From: Diploscapter coronatus
Taxonomy: Eukaryota > Nematoda > Chromadorea > Rhabditida > Rhabditidae
DNA: 64,000 bases
Direction of reading: 5' to 3'
Assembly: GCA_964036155.1 (NCBI GenBank)
Contig: OZ038422.1
Location: 5,169,201 to 5,233,200 of the forward strand
This document shows, piece after piece, positions 41,852 through 53,571 of this stretch. A model generated the notes under the pieces. The model did no database searches and had not been told where the DNA came from. It worked only from the letters and a program-made list of their open reading frames with translations. Numbering within the stretch: the first letter of the stretch is position 1; each line of letters begins with the position of its first letter. The position numbers and the translations under genes were made by a program.

Positions 41852-42748
41852 CTACCTCCTATCTAAAAATTCTCGCAATTTTCTTTCGTAGACTGTTTGA
41901 TTCACGTTAATTCGGGTATCTGAGAATGTTGGATAAATATTTAAATGTTTAATCATGATTTTTTTAGATAATATTCTATTCTAAAATTCATCAGAATCAA
42001 TATTTGTTTAGTATTACTTCGGCCTACGCAAGCTTTCACAGTTGCAAGATGCTGAATGACGTAACCGGTTGTTCTGTTTCGAAATTTCAGCGACCTGAAA
42101 TGAGCATGTTGAAAAAGTAATATTTTATTCGGAAATCGATTTATGATGGAATAGAAATAGGGAATGGAAATTTTACGTGTATGTCGGAATGCATCTGTCT
42201 GGTCGGGTCGAAATATGCATCGTCGGATTTATCCTGCCCTTATCCACTCGGGAAATGCACGTGCAGCTATTGTATTCACGGGGTGCATAATTTCGTGGCA
42301 CCGTTTTCATAACGCAGCTCATTCCACACTCTGAAAGTATTATTTTTTTATTGTGAAGTGAAATACAAATCCTAAAATTCTAAAATTGCAAAACATCAGT
42401 CACAGCATGAGTAATGATTGAAATACAGTTTGTAAGCGATAGAATGACGAAACGCTTTCTTTATCTGTGCACTTCATATGAATTTCTATTGCGTTCCGTC
42501 AAATACAAGAAAGCAGTTCGTTATTTCTTGTTCCGTCATTCCGTCAAATACGAGCTACCAGTCGAAAGTCATTCTATACACTTCAAAAATCAACTAATGC
42601 TTTTCAGACTCATTTTGAATTAAAATGTTTGCAGCTACTGATCTGGATATGATAAATATAGAAATTTCTTACCTGATGAAATGCCAATAATCAGCAACGC
42701 AATAACGAATAGAACGATTAGTTGAAATAATTGCGCTGATATCGTCAT
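41852..42748 (-). CDS. Secreted six-cysteine peptide, unassigned family
   Basis: Four minus-strand exons keep phase: 42748-42673, 42330-42177, 42094-42018 and 41919-41852, giving 124 aa. Residues 1-25 are an ideal signal peptide (MTISAQLFQLIVLFVIALLI and on), encoded entirely by exon 1. The mature part of about 99 residues has six cysteines spaced C-x3-C-x16-C-x-C-x21-C-x26-C, with the CxC in YNSCTCIS and the last in ATVKACVGR; it is basic and ends KLREFLDRR. Donors are GTAAG, GTAAAA and GTAATA; acceptors TTTCAG, TTTCAG and TTCTCAG. If exon 3 is not spliced it reads on to a TGA at 41953 with a less protein-like tail. A TTTCTCAG at about 42843 may be the leader acceptor. No family recognised; the CxC and even cysteine count suggest a disulphide-knotted extracellular ligand or defence peptide. 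Confidence 0.55.
42494..42554. repeat. Short direct repeat in six-Cys gene intron 1
   Basis: TTCCGTCAAATACAAG at 42494-42509 recurs as TTCCGTCAAATACGAG at 42539-42554, with a third partial TTCCGTCA copy between them. Short, intronic, with no known role. Confidence 0.6.
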
Positions 42749-43951
42749 TTTATGAGGATTAATCAATTTTAGCAAATTCGCAACGAACCTGCACGTACGA
42801 GTTGGCACTCGGTTTGCAATCGGACTTATTATAGGACAGACCTGAGAAATTCGAGGTTAAAATTCACGTCGGGCACTTTCAATAAAGTGACTTAGATAGT
42901 GCTTAGAAAATGCGCGAAATAAATAGAAATCGTGAATTTTGTGATGAAATGATTGAATGATAGGGGTGGTGAGAGGGCTGCAAGAAAGAGTCCGTGGGAA
43001 GAAGGTCAACAAGTTGAGGATGCAAAATGCAGACGGTTCAATCAGTCATGTGCGAATTAAGCCAGGATTATTCACTCTTTGAACTTGTGATATTTCGTAA
43101 ACTGGAAACTTCGATATCTGTGTTGAGTTTAAATCTAAGATATCTATTCAGAAGCAAGAACTTCCAGTGGTTTTTTTTTTAATTCTAATTTTTGTTAATC
43201 TTGCTAGGTGTATGAAAATCATATCTGTATTTACCCCAATTTGAGGATTGCGCTTCAAAAATATAGAATTTTATCTGTAATAAACTACTAAGATGATGAA
43301 AGAAAGTTCGGCATTCTATTTTTAAAAAATCGCTGTAACCACATGGAAAAATTGACAATTGCATTGTAAATTCCTATATTGCACGAGGCTTGAATGAACC
43401 TCCGCAAAGCAAGCTCTGACAATTACGAATCTTGAGAATTCTATGAATATTCATGAAAATGTAGGCAGCTTTGTTGGTGATGAGTGTCGAATTTCACTTT
43501 TCTTGTTTGAGTGAGTCTTAATTTACTAGAGACATTTCGGGTCTAGTAAATCAGAATAGAGCACTGGTGCTGAACTGGTTCAGGGAAAGAACGAATAAAA
43601 ATTCTCGAGATAAACAGAAAGAGTAAAACCGCAAATTTGCAACTTGATGCCTGAAGAGAAGATTTGGTCTCGAATTGAATTGCAAGATTTATTCCTTCGT
43701 AATTCACTCCAGTTTTATCTGACAAATTACTTCTTGGTTTGGTTTATTTTTGATAAATGCCTTCAAAAATTTAGAATATCGAATTTTTATTCTGATTAAA
43801 TTAATAATAGAATCACAAACGCTTTAATGATAGACAAGGAGACATTTCATCAAGATCGGAAATTCATTTTCCCTTTATTAGCTGGATCATTTTTTTATGA
43901 AATATCTTCTTGATCACTTGATGACAGAATTGTACACTTGCATAGTGAATT
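42749..43951. other. Spacer between six-Cys and neuropeptide receptor genes
   Basis: AT-rich apart from a purine-rich patch at about 42960-43060. The neuropeptide receptor poly(A) signal is at its right end. A minus-strand open frame at 43543-43725 has no ATG or family resemblance. It probably contains the six-Cys gene promoter. Confidence 0.45.
43874..43879 (-). terminator. Poly(A) signal of neuropeptide receptor gene
   Basis: TTTATT on the + strand reads AATAAA on the minus strand, 73 bases after the receptor's TGA. Confidence 0.6.
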
Positions 43952-46900
43952 TCATAATAGTTGATCCCCCGGTTGTAAAAATATCTGACAGTTTGGATTA
44001 TCGCTCAGTATGGTCGTTTCGTCGTGCTGCGGCCTGGGCAGAATTACTGTCTGACTGCAGACGGACATCGAGGGAAATTGCCGAGCATTCGACTTCGTTG
44101 GCAGAGACAGTCGCAGAGTTCGAGGGGACAGGTCCGTCTTCGTCGTCTTGTAATCTTCAGGATTCTCGAAGAAGAACAGACGGATCTTTCTGAAACTTAA
44201 AAACGCCTAATTAGTGTGTATGCGAAGAGATTATATCGCGAAAATAGACCTTGTTGGGCACAAATTTCAGACTTTTGATTAGAAAAGGTGTAATTTTGCT
44301 AATCGTCTCTATCAGTGTTCGTATCCGGAAAACTTTATTCCAACGGAATAAGTTATTTCTTTGGGATATTTAGAAAGTTATTTCAAAAGGGTAACCTATT
44401 CCAATGAAATAAAGTTCTCTGGATACGGTCACAGAGGACTTCCTTCCTATTTTATATGCGGATATGTAAATTTCAGTAGAACTACTAACCGCAATCCAAC
44501 CCGATCGATGAGTCGAATGAATTCTGTTCGGAAGTTCTGGTTGAAGAATGCATAGATGACGGGGTTGAGGGAGGCAGAGCACATCGCCGTCACGTGGCAA
44601 AAGGCGAATGTCGGCACTGAGAATTTGATCCAATCGAATGTGGTCAACTGAACTTAGAGTCTGTTAGTTTCGAAGTGTAGGTTCTATGAAAGATAATGAA
44701 ATTTTTACACAAGAAGATCAAGTTTTCATGAAAGAAATTAAATTCATGAGAAAATGCAGTGTATGATCAATTGATAAAAGGTTTAAAATATTTACGATAT
44801 GGAAAATATTGAGTGGCAGCCAGGCAACTGCGAAAACAGCGACGACGCACATCAAAAGTAAATGAGTTCGTCGTTGTCGGTCGAAAACGGATCTGAAATA
44901 CGTTGATTAGAATTATTTAATTTCTATTCTCCTATCTTTATGTTTGTATTTTGTTGTTGGCTGACGACTCAAACTAAATTATTCCCATGAGGAACTCTTC
45001 CCTTGCATAATTCCCTCATCAATTTGCAATTTATAAGAAGTAATGATGCTAATGATAGCCGACTTTAAAGAATGCATTTCCCGAATGGATTAGAAAATCA
45101 AGTGAGGGTGTGTGATGATTTGTAAATGCTGTTTCTACCCACTCATTAGTTATTATATATTTTTCAAAATGCGTTCACTTTTCCAACATCATGATACGAA
45201 TTGCAAAACTGGAAGAAAGATTCAGTTTCTGACTTGAGCTTTCAAAATTTCTACATACTTTCAATATTGAAGAGTGTGCACTTGAAAAATACTTTGATAA
45301 TAAATATTGCTTGAGGCGTAATTGATAGAGACTCTCAAATCTGCTAACAGATGTAGGCCTTTGTATTTCGATATTTCAAAAATTGATGCAAATATTATGC
45401 CTACTTCCTCCTGGCATTGGAATCGTCCGAGTGATTATTCAGGGAGTTGTGTCGATTAACGAAGCGCATCTTCATTCGATGTGCAATTCGAGAGTATACG
45501 AACACGAGACTGCAAAGGGGGAATGCGTATTGCACGGCCAGCACGGATAGCGTATAGGTCTTCTTCGAAATCGGCATCTAAAATTGTCGACATTCGGTAT
45601 GAAAAACCAGCTGAATGTAGGATACCCTCTCGTTTGATGAATATCTTTATTGAATAAATTTGCAAAGTTGAAGTTATGATAATGATGTTCATATATTCCA
45701 GACTGGTTTCTTATCTGACGAAGATGATGTTCGCATGCTTAGAGCTTGAAGCGATTTAGATTCGTCGCCTCTTTGAATGCAAAATCTCGGCACAAGTCAG
45801 GTAAAAATTGAAACAAAACAACGTTTCTTAATTAGTGTTTTTCTTTAAAACTTAGCCAAATTTCAGATGATAGAGTGGTGAGTAATTAAGGTTGCGCAAG
45901 GCTTGGCAGACATTCTCGCAAGACAAGAATTTCACCTACTATCGAGTGTATGCATTGATATTGAAAGTTATCTTCTCAATAATAGCATAAAGTAAAAACC
46001 TGAAATAAAATTGTCATACCTTATTCCAAATGTGGTCTTGTTCATGACAGAGGTTAATGAAATTGCCACAATTACTGTCTAGAGGAATCGTGTCCATACC
46101 CGAGGCGATAAATAGTGGAATGGCTAAAGATTTAAAATAATATAGAGAAAGCGATGGCTATGCAAACCTAAAATAATAGCAGAGGTCCAAATCATAAGGA
46201 AGAAAATAAGCGATAAGTTTTGTTGCCGTTGTCGATTTGTCGGAAAAATTACCAACACATACCTAGAAACGAAGGATGAATTCTTCGAAATGGGAGAAGT
46301 ATTAGACCTGTCTAGAGCAATGGCAGTTATGGAGAAAGTGGAGAGGAAGACGGAAAATCCCTGTAGAGACCCTGTGATTTTGCATAGTGCGCGGCCGAAA
46401 GACCAGAACGTGTACAGAATTGTGTACAGCGTCATCGGCGCCGTTACTGAACATACCTGAAAACCTTTCATTAAATTCGGCACAAAGTTGCTACAACAAT
46501 GATGTTGACTTTTATCGCGCTGCAACAACGTTGAGATTCAATTTCAAATTATTTCCTTCTTCTATTGCCACTTTCGTTTCAATAACGATTCTGAATTACA
46601 AAATAGATTCTAAAACCCCTAATCTTCGACATTGAAATATGCGCTTTTGAACTTTCTCTTGGATTTCAATTGTCATTTTATTTCCGCTTTAAAATAAGTA
46701 AATTTTTCAACAACCTTCAAATGACATGGGAAAATTCTGTTGCAAAATCTATTTTTCGATTTTTATGCTTTCTATCGCTCACTTTCATTTATCAAAATGC
46801 ATGTTTTCTATGCAAAAAGAAAATGAATATCAACAATTTATTCCAGAACTTGCATCTTTTTGTCGAATATTTGCCTGCATTATTCTCTATTCAACACCTC

Positions 46901-47502
46901 TGATCGTAAATTTATTTTGGGTGTAAAATCCTCCTTCAGAGCGTAATCATATTTATCTCAAACAAGGCGTTCACTCAAAATACTTTTATCTCTGCAAGGA
47001 AAAAGAAGAGAAGATATACTTACGAAGAAATCCGAAAGTGCCAAATTGAGGATAAAGAAATTTCTCGTGGTGCGCATGGACGGGTTGATGACCACAACAG
47101 TCATCGTGAGGAAGTTGCCGATCGAGCCGAAGAAAATCACCACCATGTATGCGCAGAATATTAGGTAGCCAAGCTGAAGTAAATTGTTGAGTTATCGTTG
47201 TCCCTTTTTCTAGAGATGCTATAAATTTCTGTATAACAGCTAGCAAGAAATCGTCCAAATTTAATTTTAGTATTTTATTTTACGCGTTCGCTAATTGATA
47301 GCCTCGAATTTGTACATTTTTCTGAAGTGCAAAGTAGATTCAACATTCAAATAGACTCTAGTTTGTTTCGTCTAATTTCCTAAAATGTATTTACCATCGT
47401 ATTCGAGTGTTCGCTGTCAGGATGAACGTCCTCGTCTCGAAAGAAGTCGTTCAATTTCTCTATGAGAATGAGTTCGTCCTCGCATGATGAATTTGCTTGC
47501 AT
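43952..47502 (-). CDS. Rhodopsin-class neuropeptide receptor, NPY/NPF-like
   Basis: Plasma-membrane GPCR, likely for an RFamide/NPF-type peptide. Nine exons keep phase: 47502-47395, 47173-47024, 46456-46308, 46262-46168, 46123-46020, 45577-45405, 44892-44796, 44647-44490 and 44189-43952, 423 aa. Extracellular N terminus of 36 residues with NSS glycosylation site; TM1 with GSIGNFL; TM2 LNLALSDFF; TM3 ending in DRY (135-137); ECL2 with two Cys; TM5 AVQYAFPLCSLVFVYSRIAHRMK; TM6 VFAVAWLPLNIFHI; TM7 NPVIY (320-324); C-tail about 80 residues starting FFFENPED. An acceptor lies 4 bases before the ATG. This matches worm npr genes, but I cannot name which one. Intron 8 holds a foldback repeat. Purine-rich + strand sequence upstream (47850-47930) is pyrimidine-rich in the gene's sense. 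Confidence 0.9.
44321..44426. repeat. 106-bp foldback repeat in receptor intron 8
   Basis: Arms 44321-44354 and 44393-44426 pair at 28 of 34 bases, beginning GTATCC and ending GGATAC, separated by 38 bases. It lies in the intron between the exons encoding TM7 and the C-tail. The size and structure suit a small MITE or an RNA hairpin. Confidence 0.7.
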
Positions 47503-47506
47503 AATT

Positions 47507-47508
47507 CT
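47507..47508 (-). promoter_or_regulatory. Probable trans-splice acceptor of neuropeptide receptor
   Basis: On the minus strand TTTCATTCAG ends 4 bases before the ATG (47502). No coding exon is seen upstream, so spliced-leader addition is the simplest reading. Confidence 0.55.
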
Positions 47509-50500
47509 GAATGAAACCAAAGATAAATTCGAGTTCATCAGCCAAGAAGAATGATTAATTATGGCGACTTGGCATCAATCAAAATGAGATATTGCATAAA
47601 AGCAAGTGATAAGTTAAATATTTACTTACTCCATGACGAAATGGACCATGATGAATAAATTAGAGGGAAGTTTGGAGAGAATTGAGAGGAAATTGGCAGA
47701 ACGGGATTCAAAAATCAAGCGAAGTTTTCAGTTTAGAACCAAAGACAATGAATGAGCTTTTATAGGTGAAACGAAAATAATAAAACGACAAGCAAGTGAG
47801 AATGGAAATTAGAACGAGAATCCCCACTGCATGATACAATAAAAGTGAGCAAGGAGTGAAGGAGTAAGTAGGTAGAAATGGAAGGAAAGGGCAATGGATG
47901 AGAGAGGGAATAGTCAGCTAGGATATGTCAGGAACACTCTCCGCATCAACGAGAACCACAAATTACAACATCGAGCAAATTTTTACTTTGCATCTCTGTC
48001 AGAAAGACCCACGCGTGGGAAATTCGTGCCTTTTAAAGTGGTCATTAAATTCGGCCGAAAATTAATTTGAACGCTCGAAACTTTGAATTAAAATGGGAAA
48101 CAATAGTTCCGTGTATATATTTTGGTTTATTGATTCTATCAGATATCAGATTACAGGAAATTTTTTTTGCAGATAATTCAATTATTCGATTTAAAAATAT
48201 CTAGTTGATCTGCCGTCTGGTTGTTTGAATACGCCGGTGAGGTAACAAATTGAAAAATGGAGTATAGTAGTAGTGTTAAGACCGGATAGGGAAAAATTAG
48301 TATCGAAACGATCAGCATATCGAACAGCACATTTTCGATACCAGAGTTGGCTTACCAAATCCTAGCCCTTCCTTTCCCATATTCATTTTTCAAATTTCTA
48401 CCTTTACGGTTGTATTCAAATGATCGGAAAACCGGCCAACTGGCGTATTCAAAAAGTCAATTATTCTTCTGAAAAGTCAGCAGCATAGATTTACTGAAAC
48501 AATCAATGATTTTGAATACAATGGAATAAAGTTTAATTTTTTGATTGAAGGAAAGCAACGATTTTTTTTATAATTTAGATCTGGAACATGAAAGTGAAAT
48601 CTTGAAACGAAACTGGTGCAAGTAAATCTTTGAACGGATCTGTTTGGATATTTTTCAGAAAGGTAAACAGTAAAACGAAAAGGAACGGATCACTCCCAAT
48701 CACAATCTATGGCATTTGCTGGTCTCACATTTTTGGAACCAAAAATTTGAATCGATTAAAAATCACAGATAATGAAAGTTCATGAATACAAACTCATTAC
48801 GCAAATGTTAACGGCTGTTTACTTCCCATCAGGGTCATTTTGAGGACCTACTCCCCAGTGTGCAAGAGTGACGCATACAAAATGCAACTTTAGTTTGGAA
48901 GTGTTCAGGCGCAAAAATAGATTTGAGTTCTCACACACTAAAGAAAACAAACTTCCTGTTCAAAATACTTCTCCGATGAAAATTCAATTCTAAGTTCGAA
49001 AATTTGAAAATGGAATTTCGATTATGGAGTGACTGGGTCAAATTCATCTTCCTTGGGCATGTGGACGGAATAAGGCAGATGGATATGAAATTTAGCGATC
49101 CGTCCCTTGCAAAACTGCTTACGCATAGAAAAACATAACTCGATGGCCCTAGAAGTTTAGCTCTGAGGCCTGAGCTGCTTATCCTCAGTCCTCAGCCCGA
49201 CTCTGGCTTGCCAATCCCCTATCCTTTCCCTCCCCTCTCGAATTATCTCATATCCCTTCATCACCTAACGCCTTTCTTCAGCCCTTCCTTCCTTCCCCTC
49301 AGATGCCCTAATATCATAAAAGCCGAGAAGAGCCGCTCAAAACGAACACCGCGGCAAAATTCTATCAGTTTTCGGTCAAATTTGAGGAAAATATTCCATG
49401 AAATGGACTGCGAAAAACAACGAAATTCCCAGAGATCAATCGGATTTGAATTTTGGACGAGCTAAGACAAAGGTCGAAAAAAAAAAGTCTGAATGGATTG
49501 GAGAGGTTCAAGAGAATCTAAAATTAGTTACCTATAAGTGTATTCATGAAGTTAGGTTTTGGAAGAAAGGTCGTGAAAAGTCGAGTTTGAAGTGGGGTCA
49601 ACTTCGAAATCTCAATGTTCTACCTATTTTCGATCGCCCTTAGAGGCTTATCAATTCTATTCTATAGGGGCTGAAGCGAAAGGTCAGATTTATTATATCA
49701 CAAGTGATTTAGGTAGCTGAGTGGAATGTAAGCGACATTTTGCGAAACACCATAAACCTTGATTTTCAAAGGTTTTGCACCAAGCGCCACAAAACCGCCA
49801 AAGTTACAAAAAGATCGACGAGACCGCGATGTTGACAGGTTCTCCGAGCACGGGCAACATGGTCCAGAAATAGCCCTGGGCAAGAATGTCTTGGGCATCG
49901 GCATCAAATCGAATATCCTCCTTGCTTCCTTAGTGGCTTCTAATTCTTGCTCTCCTCCCTCTCTTTCCTTCTCATTCCTTTCTCATCCTCCGCTAACTCT
50001 TCGGCCCTTTCATCTATCCAAAACCTGCACATATGATATTCCCAATTTTCATCCTATTCAAATGTAGCAATAGCAATATTCATCAATGTCAAATTTTCGC
50101 CGTCTACGGGAAAAAAAGTTCGAGAAAAATGTCCGTGCGCTCTAGCAAAATGTTGAATGTTGTGGTCATGGGAGGAAGGGGGAATCATCTCTTTTCGCGT
50201 CTATTCTAAACAACTTTTCCTTCTTTAGGCCAAGCCCTAATTTAGGGCCCCGTAAAGTGCATAAATATCGAGCCGCCGCCAGAAAACGAAATAAATGCAC
50301 CGAATCCATTGTTGGCAGATGCCAAATTTGTCCACCCAAAACAATACATTTCCTTCTTTTATTTCTAGTCTGCAATTTCTTTATTGCAGCAAGCAAAACA
50401 ATCAAGTGTTTCGGGATAATTCCCCCTGAAAACGAAGAATACAAGACGGCGTAGGTTTATGATCAATTAGGCCATATTTCATGAAGAGGTTATGAAACGG

Positions 50501-53040
50501 AAACAGATCGCGTTACCTAAAGGATGCATTTTCACGAAATTCACGTTCATTCATCAAATACAAACGAAAAATGTTGCCCCATTTGCTTCACTATATTTTA
50601 GAAGAAAAATGAGAATCTTTGAAACAATTTGTCACAGTTAGATTATAATTACAGAGTAAAATGATCAAAGTGGAGACTCTAAAGCTCGAGCGTTGTAATT
50701 TTGCAGTGGAATTTCGTTCATGTTCCTATTCCCGAAACAAGCAATAACTTCCGAGAATTTCGATTTCCAAAACAAAAATGTAATTAAATTAGGCGAATAA
50801 TGAAAAAGCGAATGACGGCTGAGAAATAATTCATTATTTTCTTGGTGCAATGGTAGAAAAAGCGGACGTGGTTTTCTTCGTGGATAGCAAGCAGTTCGAT
50901 AGCAATCATTCTCTTCATTTTGGCTTATGAAAGAGCAGAGGGATGATTAGATATAACGAAATTTTGAATGGATGCTTTTTGTTCCGGCTAACAGTCGATC
51001 AATCGAATTTAGGATTTGTTCATTTGGAAAGCAGTGATGAAAAATGATTTCAATAGTACAATTTTTCAAGAATCATAGTGGAACAGGAACAACAATGAAT
51101 TATTGCACTAGAGGTTTGAAACAAAAACTGATGCTCTCAAGTGTGAGGATCAATTAGATTACGGAAGCAAAAAATCGGAGGTGTCTCTGAGATGATACCG
51201 CAATATGTAAGAAAGAATAGGGACACGCTAAGGAAACTTTGAAAGATTCATAAGTCGATAGGAGTTAAGAAAACTTCGTAGAATTTTTTCACCTCTAACA
51301 TTACTTCCTCTATTTCAGACCTAGAGAGGAGTTTCGCCGGAGAAAAACTATAGAGGTAGGTGAAAAACAATAAATCATATTTTTGGCATAACGCCGCACA
51401 TATGAAATTGTTTTAAAATGACAGATCAGAGATAAAATTTGTTAAGAAAATATATAGGGTGTAGATCGTAATGGTTTGCTGACGATCGTCCTCCCTAAGT
51501 CTGCTCTACTTCGATTTAGAGTTCTATAGCAGATTGACGCTACACTTAATTTTCGAATCTGAGTCGGTTTGATATGAAATTAGTGCTACACCAACAGGCA
51601 CTCAGATCAGATCATTTTCTCATAGTCCCTATTCTAGAGATGGTAGAAATTTTCTGAGTGAGTTAAGTGAAGAAAGTAAAATTAAACAGTTTGTGTTATT
51701 TTGTAGATCTAACAAACTGAACGTTTCAAGATACTTGAAGAGTCTAGTAAAGGAACTCAAGATCCAGACGATACAACAAGGTAAGAGCTCTTGAAATGCA
51801 GTTGGATTTGCATGAGGCGCTCAAGCTTAGCTCTGCTTTCTCTCCTCGTCTATGTGGGCTTTCTACCTTCGGTAGGGTGCTGAGAAAGGACCCTAACCAA
51901 ATTTGGCTAATTTGCAACGGCCCTGTGCTTCGTAAAAAGCAACGGCGATCGGCTGAAATTTCGCACTCATCGAGACAAACGCAAAAATAAGAGAAGGAAT
52001 TGGAATCGGAGATGCAGAATCTGAAGAAATAGTGAGGCCTCCTTAAAGATATAGTGGATCTCCTGTCTTATCATTATTCTGTCTTTTCATTACCTTGCTC
52101 GTTCCTATCTTCCTTCTTCTTCTTCTTCTTCACTTCAAGCCATTATCCACTTTGGATGGGGCAAATTAGCTTTGTTACTCTGGACTTTCGCCTCAATTTG
52201 TACACAATAATTCTCAGATTTATGATGATTTGGGGATTCAAAAAGTCCCCAGAATTCTGAATTTGTATGACGAGTCGCCGAAATGAAGTTATTTCTCAGC
52301 AACAAGAATCGAGCCGAAATGAGGAATGGGAGGCATTTTAGATGTCTGATTCTATTCCCGAATGTTTGGCTAGCAACCTACACACAGAGGAGCTTGATGT
52401 TAGCAAAACAGGATAAATAATAAATGATTCAGATGAGCGAAATAAAATTTGCAAACTAACGAAACATCGAAATCGAAATACAATGACATTCATAAGTTAG
52501 TAAGTTCTTGAAGTATTCCTGAAAATGAAAAAAATGAAGCCGATTTGAATGAAAATCTTATCGATCCAAGTTTTCAGAGACGATGAGATAATTATGACAT
52601 TTTTGTCATCTAATCATATGGCAACTCTGAACAGGGACGTGTCAAGCGACAAATAAAAGCAGAAACAATCTTGTCTGATTTCTTGGTTGGACCAAGAGTT
52701 CAGAATAAATAATCACTCGGGCGAACGAGAATTGGCAGGTATCTGAAGGAAAATATAACAAATCAGAAGTAATTATTGATAGCAGATTGGATTCGTCTGA
52801 CGAAATAGCACATCATCTGGTGTTTTATCAGTATTAGGCAGAAAAATGACTTAACCTGATTTGAGTGAATAACGCAATGAAAGTGATACAGGAATGACAT
52901 AAAATGAAATGGAGAAACTCATTTCCTCTAGCGATTTAAAAATTGATGATGGCGTTCAACACTAGCGCAAAACTAAACGCCATTACTTATCTGCCAAATT
53001 TTGATTTTTAAGAATGTACAAAACACGTTGAGGAATTATT
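47509..53040. other. 5.5-kb region with no convincing gene
   Basis: Mostly AT-rich with GC-rich islands at about 49130-49330, 49740-49900, 50200-50450 and 51790-51990. These islands are open on both strands. Acceptor/donor-bounded pieces exist on the + strand (for example 51318-51357 and 51709-51780) but do not join into one frame that I can defend. The best single frames are 49398-49643 (+, ATG-initiated, 81 codons, Lys-rich) and 50166-50444 (-); both are within chance expectation. A CTT microsatellite is at about 52113-52131. A diverged gene or a non-coding RNA may be hidden here. Confidence 0.4.
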
Positions 53041-53409
53041 CTAAGATATATCTTGACATCGTTTTTCATGGTGCTTATAATTCAAATCCACGATCTCGAA
53101 ATTGCAATCAAACTTCGTTTTAGACTTTGCCTTGTGTCTGCTTGATGATTCCCGCGTCTCCGTGCGGTCATCCATCAGGTCTGACTCATTTGAGTGTTTT
53201 GATTTTCTCGAAAGCCCTTCTGAATTTTTTTCAGCCTGCCTCTTCTTCTTCTGGGATTGTATTGCTATGCGACAAATGACAACAACCAACTTCCCTCTGT
53301 GGCTGCCTGTGCCTCTCCTCCCAATAATGGTCTGGTCCAAAGGATCTGCTTCCTTTATGCCCAAAATCGGCGTCCCAGCAACGGAGTCGAAGCCGAACCA
53401 AAGAGGCAA
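53041..53409 (-). CDS. Possible unassigned coding exon (low confidence)
   Basis: A minus-strand frame of 122 codons ending at TAG (53041-53043). The N-terminal half reads PLWFGFDSVAGTPILGIKE and the second half is charged (KKKRQAEKNSEGLSRKSKHS, then SSSRHKAKSKTK) like an intrinsically disordered nuclear protein. No ATG-led start with a consensus upstream acceptor was found, though an internal TTCAG near 53232 could be one. The + strand is also open for 133 codons across the same DNA, so at most one is real. No family recognised. Confidence 0.25.
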   Translation of the reverse strand: MPLWFGFDSVAGTPILGIKEADPLDQTIIGRRGTGSHRGKLVVVICRIAIQSQKKKRQAEKNSEGLSRKSKHSNESDLMDDRTETRESSSRHKAKSKTKFDCNFEIVDLNYKHHEKRCQDIS

Positions 53410-53571
53410 CCGAAAAAGTCAGATACAACGCAACTTCCAGCATAGAAAACACTTCTCTCTTCGTTTTGCTCAGGTTTTCGAAGTCCATTCTCTCTATTCC
53501 TAGTTCCAAAATCAATCAGCGTCATTAGTTAGAGGCTATTCGTTCCTCCGTTCGTGCTTCAATACACTGGT

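Noticed and set aside
43897..44193. 98-codon + strand open frame
   Set aside because: It is the antisense shadow of the neuropeptide receptor C-tail exon, which fits the receptor phase and composition.
50200..50460. tRNA or other structured RNA in the GC-rich island
   Set aside because: No A/B-box pair or cloverleaf could be made out; only a short palindromic phrase around GCCCTAATTTAGGGC.
53102..53503. 133-codon + strand open frame before the Ly6 gene
   Set aside because: It lies opposite a minus-strand frame of similar length; no signal peptide, domain or splice support, and it ends before the Ly6 start.
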